Part shown: one piece after another, positions 25,801 through 31,800 of the stretch | Numbering within the stretch: position 1 is the stretch's first letter | Layout of the letters: every line of letters begins with the position of its first letter | Origin: Nereocystis luetkeana | Taxonomy: Eukaryota > Sar > Phaeophyceae > Laminariales > Laminariaceae | Length of the DNA stretch: 64,000 nt | Assembly: GCA_031213475.1 (NCBI GenBank) | Contig: JARUPZ010000020.1 | Location: forward strand, 4,823,858-4,887,857 | Direction: 5' to 3' | The notes under the pieces: model-generated | Seen by the model: only the letters and a program-made list of their open reading frames with translations | The model's database searches: none | Told to the model about the DNA's origin: nothing | Program-made: the position numbers and the translations under genes

Positions 25801-28800
25801 ACAGAGGCGTTATGGACCGCACCCTGGCGAAGGAGGCGGGCCTCGTTCCGCGACTGCGCTGCGTAGGTGTTATGACCACGGGGGACTTTTTCGGACCCGA
25901 GGCGATGACCGACCAGCGAGCTGGCGATCGGGTTCGGGGTCCTCGAGTCATTCCCTCCGGGAGCTATAGGATACGGTCAGCTTTTGATAGTGGTGTCGAT
26001 AGAGTGTGTTTTTTTTTAATGTTTTCAAGTTTTTATGTTTTGGTATTTTGATGCTTTGAAATTTCGATGCTTCGATGTTGTTGATGTTTTTGATAATTTT
26101 GATAGTTTTGATGTTTTGATGTGATGACGTTTTGGCATTTTGATATTTAGATATTTTGATGACATTTCACTTAAAAGACAGTTTGATTTCTGATGTCTTG
26201 GGGTGTTGTGGTTTTGATGTTTCGATGTGTTGATGTTTTGATGTATGTTAATTTATGTACAGTATACCAGGTATATACAAAAACAAAAGGGTATGGGTGC
26301 GCGAAGCTCTTCAATAATTGAATTGAGTATAGTGTAGTGTGATCTCATTTATTTCCACCTCCGAGGCACAACGATTTTCAATTTTTGATACTCGTGGTTT
26401 GAAGGGATTCGAATTTTTGATATCCGACTCTTTTTCTTTAAATCTGACCATCTCAGATGAAGCGTCCAAAGTGGGTTTCCGTTGTCTTGTTGCTGTCCGG
26501 ACGGCCTCTCTGTGCTTCTCGGCGCACCTACTAGTATGCATACCGCAGAACGCAAATGATGTGTTTATACGAGTACTCGTATACGTACACAGGATACCTG
26601 CGTTTTTTTAGCGCGCCAAATACCTTAATAAGTTAGTTTTACTGTCGGGGGGCGGTCAGTCAACGGCCAAATCGTGGTCGTTTAGATCCCCCCTCACCCC
26701 CCCCCCCCGTAACAACCACCGCCTCCAATCAACAACAGGTGCTGCTCAGACGTATCGGCACCTTCTGGAGGAGGAGCGACATGCTTAGTTCTTCCCAGGG
26801 TCAAGTTGGAAGAGGCGGTTCGCAAAGATGACGAGCTCAAAAAGTCATTGCTCGACAAGAAATTGACTTCTGGAAACGCTTCTGCCCACGTGGAAACCCC
26901 GGAGTCCTCCCCCCGGGTGTCTTTCGGTGGGCCCGAACCACGGGTTCGTGGCATGGTGACGGTGGCGGTGTCGGGGGTAGATGACGATGTGGGAGATAAG
27001 GAGGGGAGTTCTGTCAAAGCTGGCCACCTTTCCGCACAGGCTCTCGCGGATAGGCCGCCAACAATGGCCCCTGCGTTTGAACCTGGGGTGAGATCTGACA
27101 CTGCTACTGCTACAGTCCGTGGGGTAAGGGTCTGTAAAGAATGTTTCCTCAGAGCATCTTCGGGCGGGAAACAGAGCGCGGGCGATAAGGGAACGGCGAT
27201 AACCGCCACCGCCGCCGCCGCCGCCGCCACCACCACAGCCACCGCCGCTGCCGCCTCAGTTCTCATCCAAGAGGAGCGGCAACATCACCACCACCAGCAG
27301 CAGCAGCATCAAGACAGCGATGCTTTCGCTGTGGGTGCTCCGACAGAAGGGAGAGAAAAAAGGGGGGGGGGCGATGAGCCAGCGGCGATAACCACCGCCA
27401 CGTTTGTGATTGACCAAGAGCGGCAACGTCGCCATCACCACCAGCAGCAGCAGCAGCAGCAGCAAGGTATCGATGCTTACCGTCCAGGTGCCCCTCCGGC
27501 AAAGGGGACAGCAACAGCGGCGGCGGCGGCGGCAGCAGCAGCGGCAGCAGCAGCTTTAGCAGCAGCGTTGGCAGCAGCAGAAGCAGCAGGGGCAACATCA
27601 GCAGCAGAAGCAGCAGCAGCAGTAGCAGCAGCGGAAGCGGCAGAGGCAGCGGGGGCAACAGCAGCAGCAGCAGCAGTAAGAGAAACGCCAGCGGCAGTGG
27701 CTGTAGGAGGAGCCGCAGTGGGAGTAGTAGCGGTGCCAGATCAGACAAACACGGCGGTGGGAAGAGGCAGACAAGAAGCCTTCATCACCTGCGTGCCGTC
27801 GCCACTCATCCTCGGCTTCGGAACGGCGACAATGACACCGCCAGAAGCAGTCCATGCAGCTGGCGTTGGCCAATCCCCGCCGTTAGAGTCGTCCGAAACG
27901 GCCCTTGCAAGAGCCGTCAGCCAATTATCACCGTCAACAACACCAACTGAAACGGCCGCTACAAAAAACGCCAGCCAGTCACCACCGTTAGCGACACCGG
28001 CAGAAACGGCCGTTACAAAAGACGCCATCCAATCACCACTTTCAGCGACACCGACTGAAACGGTCGTCTCTAAACCCGTCAGCCAATCACCGCCATCGTC
28101 AGCGGGATCGCCGTCGGTAGAATGTGTTGACGACGACGCGCAGAAGGGCCTTACTGTCGTCGGGATCACCAACACCGACAACTACAGCACCACTACGTTG
28201 TTGGCGAAGGAGGGACCCTTTTGCGAGACGTGCGGCGAATCAATCCACAGCGGCACCGCAAAACGCAGCAGCATTCGCGGCGTTGTCGCTCTCTCATCGA
28301 GGACGCGCGACGCCCCGCCGACAGAGTGTAGGGTTGGGAGGGCAGATGGCGCTGGCAGCGAGGGCTGGCGGACATCAGACGCTGGGACGGCGGACGGCGG
28401 AGAAGGAGAGGGTCCCACGTTTATTGTACAGGGGGGAAACGCCACAGTAGAGGCTGGACGGGGGGGGGGGGCTGGATCAGTTGCATGGGAAGGGAAAACC
28501 ACAGCAGGTGTTGGGGAGAGGGGGGGTCCCGTTTCGACTGTGTGGGGAGGGGAAGCCGCACCAGACGCTGGAGAGGGGGGGGGGGGGTCCCGCTTCGATT
28601 GCTGAGGGAGGGAACGCCTTCGCGGAGCTGCAAAGGGGAGCGGTGGGCTGCGCGGAAGACAGGCGTCGGCGTGACTTGATGGCTTCTTTGATATCGTTCA
28701 TTTCTTTTCACGTCGACCCTTTTAAGGTGAAAGGCTGCCGGCCGTGGAGGAGAGGGGCTAGATACTTCTCTGAGGTGGCACAGATACACCTCTTCTGTAC

Positions 28801-31800
28801 AGCTTCGATTCTTGAGACCGTAGGATGTATGTGTGCGGATGCTGCAAATCAAGGAAGGTCTTCTTTCAGCTCCTAAAAACATGCTTTGTTCGAGGTACAC
28901 ACTTTTTTCTCATCAACCCTTGTCCTGCTGCATCATGTAGGACAACATTATAAGGTAATTGCATGAACGTAATTTGTGTAGACAGATGACCGCATACGTC
29001 GTAAGGACCACCCCCCCCCCCCAGCCCCCCCCGCTCTGCACATTTTTATGGGATTGACAATCATAGGGTTTTTCACAGGCCAGGAAGGTTTCAAAATCTC
29101 ACGGGTCGGGTCTGGTCTGGTCTGGTCGGGCCAGGGACTTTACTTTCACCAGTCGAGTCGAGTCACACTTGCCCGACCCGATCCGGCCTGACCAACCCGC
29201 GAACTTTGACTCGATCCGTGAACGGTTTTGGAAAAGTGGCGATGAAGCGGGGTGAACTGCTATTTTTGTGGGGTAACATTTTATGATAATTCGTGAACGC
29301 ACCTCGTGAGAGAAAATTACAACCGTGATAGTCCCCCCCTCCCCCTTCCCCCTCCCCGCCCCCGCTTCTGCGTGTGGCTATGTCCTGCTGTCCTCAATCT
29401 TTGAAAACACCCTCCGGAGATTCAGGAGCAGCAGCACGGGCTGCAGGGGTCTCCGCGAGAGGATTTCAGCGCTCGGTTTCGAGCCGACGAGACGAATCTG
29501 CTGAGCATGCTGTCGGGGGTCCCATGGGCTCGAAGCCTTGCGGAGAGTCAGGTTAGTCGCACCACCGCAATAATACGTCGCTCCTCCTCTTCTTCCTCCT
29601 CCTCCTCCTCCTCCTCCTCCTCCTCCTCCTCCTCCGCCTGCGTGTCGTTCCTTAACCTTCGATAGGGAACTCGCGCTTTTTGAGGCGAAAAAAAAACTCG
29701 ATAAAAAAAATGAGATTGATAAGTCAGACTCCCCACCATCTCCTCCCATGTATTTTCCCTCTTACCCGCCCACCCACCCAACCATGCGGGTTGAAAAAAA
29801 AAAACGCAACAAAATCTCTCTGGAGACAGCCGGTGGCGCCGGACTTACACCCAACGCCGCTTTGCTGCCGTCAAGTTCTGCCACTGCCGATCTTTTGTGG
29901 CGACGTTGGCAACATCATCGGCGGTGGCACCAGCCATCCCACCGCCAGTTACCACCACCGCGGACGCGTCTACAGCTACAGTAATAACGCCGCGGGAGTG
30001 AACTTGAACTCCGCGGTACAGCAACAGGCAGCGAGGGACTCTCCACCAGTCCCCCCGCCAGCTCTGTCAAGTCAGAAACCGGCGCCAAAGACGACCACAA
30101 CAACAACGACAACAACAACAACAACATCAACTGACGGGATCGGTTCGACAAACCACCAACAGCAAGGCTGCCGTCGAACCGGAAACGGCGCAAGCTTGTC
30201 GACCACCAGCCCCGCTCTAACCAGACAATCAACGTGGTGGAGCGCAACTACTGCGGTAGAACTACCGCCGCAACAGCAACGAGAACAATCCGGGGAGTTC
30301 CACAGTGATGAAGGCGATAACAACCTGGGACAGCAGAGAAAGGACAGGGGGTTTGTAAGCCACCCCCCGCCACGAGGCGATTACGGACAGCAATCGGCGC
30401 CGGACGGTCATCGACCGCCCCCGTGTCGCATTATTTACTGTAGTCGACCGGAAACCGATAGGTGAGTCTTGGGCAGGTGCTGGATGTATGGAAGCAAGGA
30501 CGGTGTCCAACGAGTATCGCTTTTCGCTCATCTATTCAATTTCTTCGCTTATTCCATGCGCACAGTAGTCTTTTCGTGCTTACACACACTTCGGTGAAAT
30601 ATGACAGCATCTAACGAGTGTCGAATTCTGCTGATCTGTATCCAATTTTCTCGTCTATATTCGACGAAAAGAGACTGTATCCAACGAGCGTCATATTCAG
30701 CTAATGTATTCAATGTTCTCGTCTAACTTTTCGATTGAAAAATGTGGAGGCAGTGGGAATCCTAAACCCTCTGACGCGCGCTACAAACACCAAGAGGCAT
30801 TATAACCCAGGGGGGGGGGGCGTACTCATTTGTTGCCTGCCTTAGTCATTTGACCATTGACCACGCATCCCTTTGGAGACGGGGGGGGGGGGAAGGCACC
30901 GGTGACCACGGCTTATTCAGAACGTTGCCGTGCGCAAAAGTGCTCCCGACGGTCCTATTTCCGCGGAAAAATTCTCATGCTGATTTCCTGAGGGTCTCGT
31001 AGCGTATCGCATACAGTACGATACGAAACCTAAGAAGAATCAGCAGTTCATTCGTTCAAGGTTCCGCACTCATTTCGGGATCAAATTACTTATTGATGGA
31101 GCCAATTAAAGTGTGCACTTGATGTTTTATAGTAAAAAAGGGTTAGTGATGCTTGGCTCGACTTCAATCGATTGCACGAACCCATTGGTGAATACCAAAA
31201 GCAGTGCGGACATACCCTGCCTCACATGAGAATAACAGCAAGAGTGAAAACTTGGGGGGCCTGGCCAACAGCAACAACAGCAACAACAGCAACAACAACA
31301 GTCGTAGCTCCTTCAGGACAGCACGAAACGGTTGTGGGGGCACCTTTACTCGGAACTGACGCGTGCTTGCCTGGCAGGGGTAGCACCTGCTTTTGCCTTC
31401 TGAGGGCCCTGACTTGAGGAGCTCTATACGCTTCGTGACTCATTAATGAGTCACCCGAAACAAACCTTAGAGACCATACGAAGTATGTAGGTATAACCCG
31501 ATGGACTATCTAAGCCCCATGGCCGAGGCACTGATGGAAGCAAATGTGCAACAAAAAGAGGACGCCGGGTACTGCGGTGGTGCACCCATTTTGGGACCGC
31601 TCCGCGACAAGCCCCAAAAAAACGCGCCCTCATCTCTAGCGTGGCCTTATCTTCTTGCTACTGGAAAAAGTATCCCATACAGTACGAACGCCAAGTATTT
31701 TATGTTTTTTTCGTGACAACAACCCGATCTTCCAGGTCTCATGTCCACAACGGCCTTAAACCGAATGGTCTTGAAATATGATAGATGTACACCACCGCCG

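Noticed and set aside
27263..27748. Leu/Pro-rich minus-strand open frame
   Set aside because: Shadow of the Gln/Ala-rich coding sequence of exon 15.
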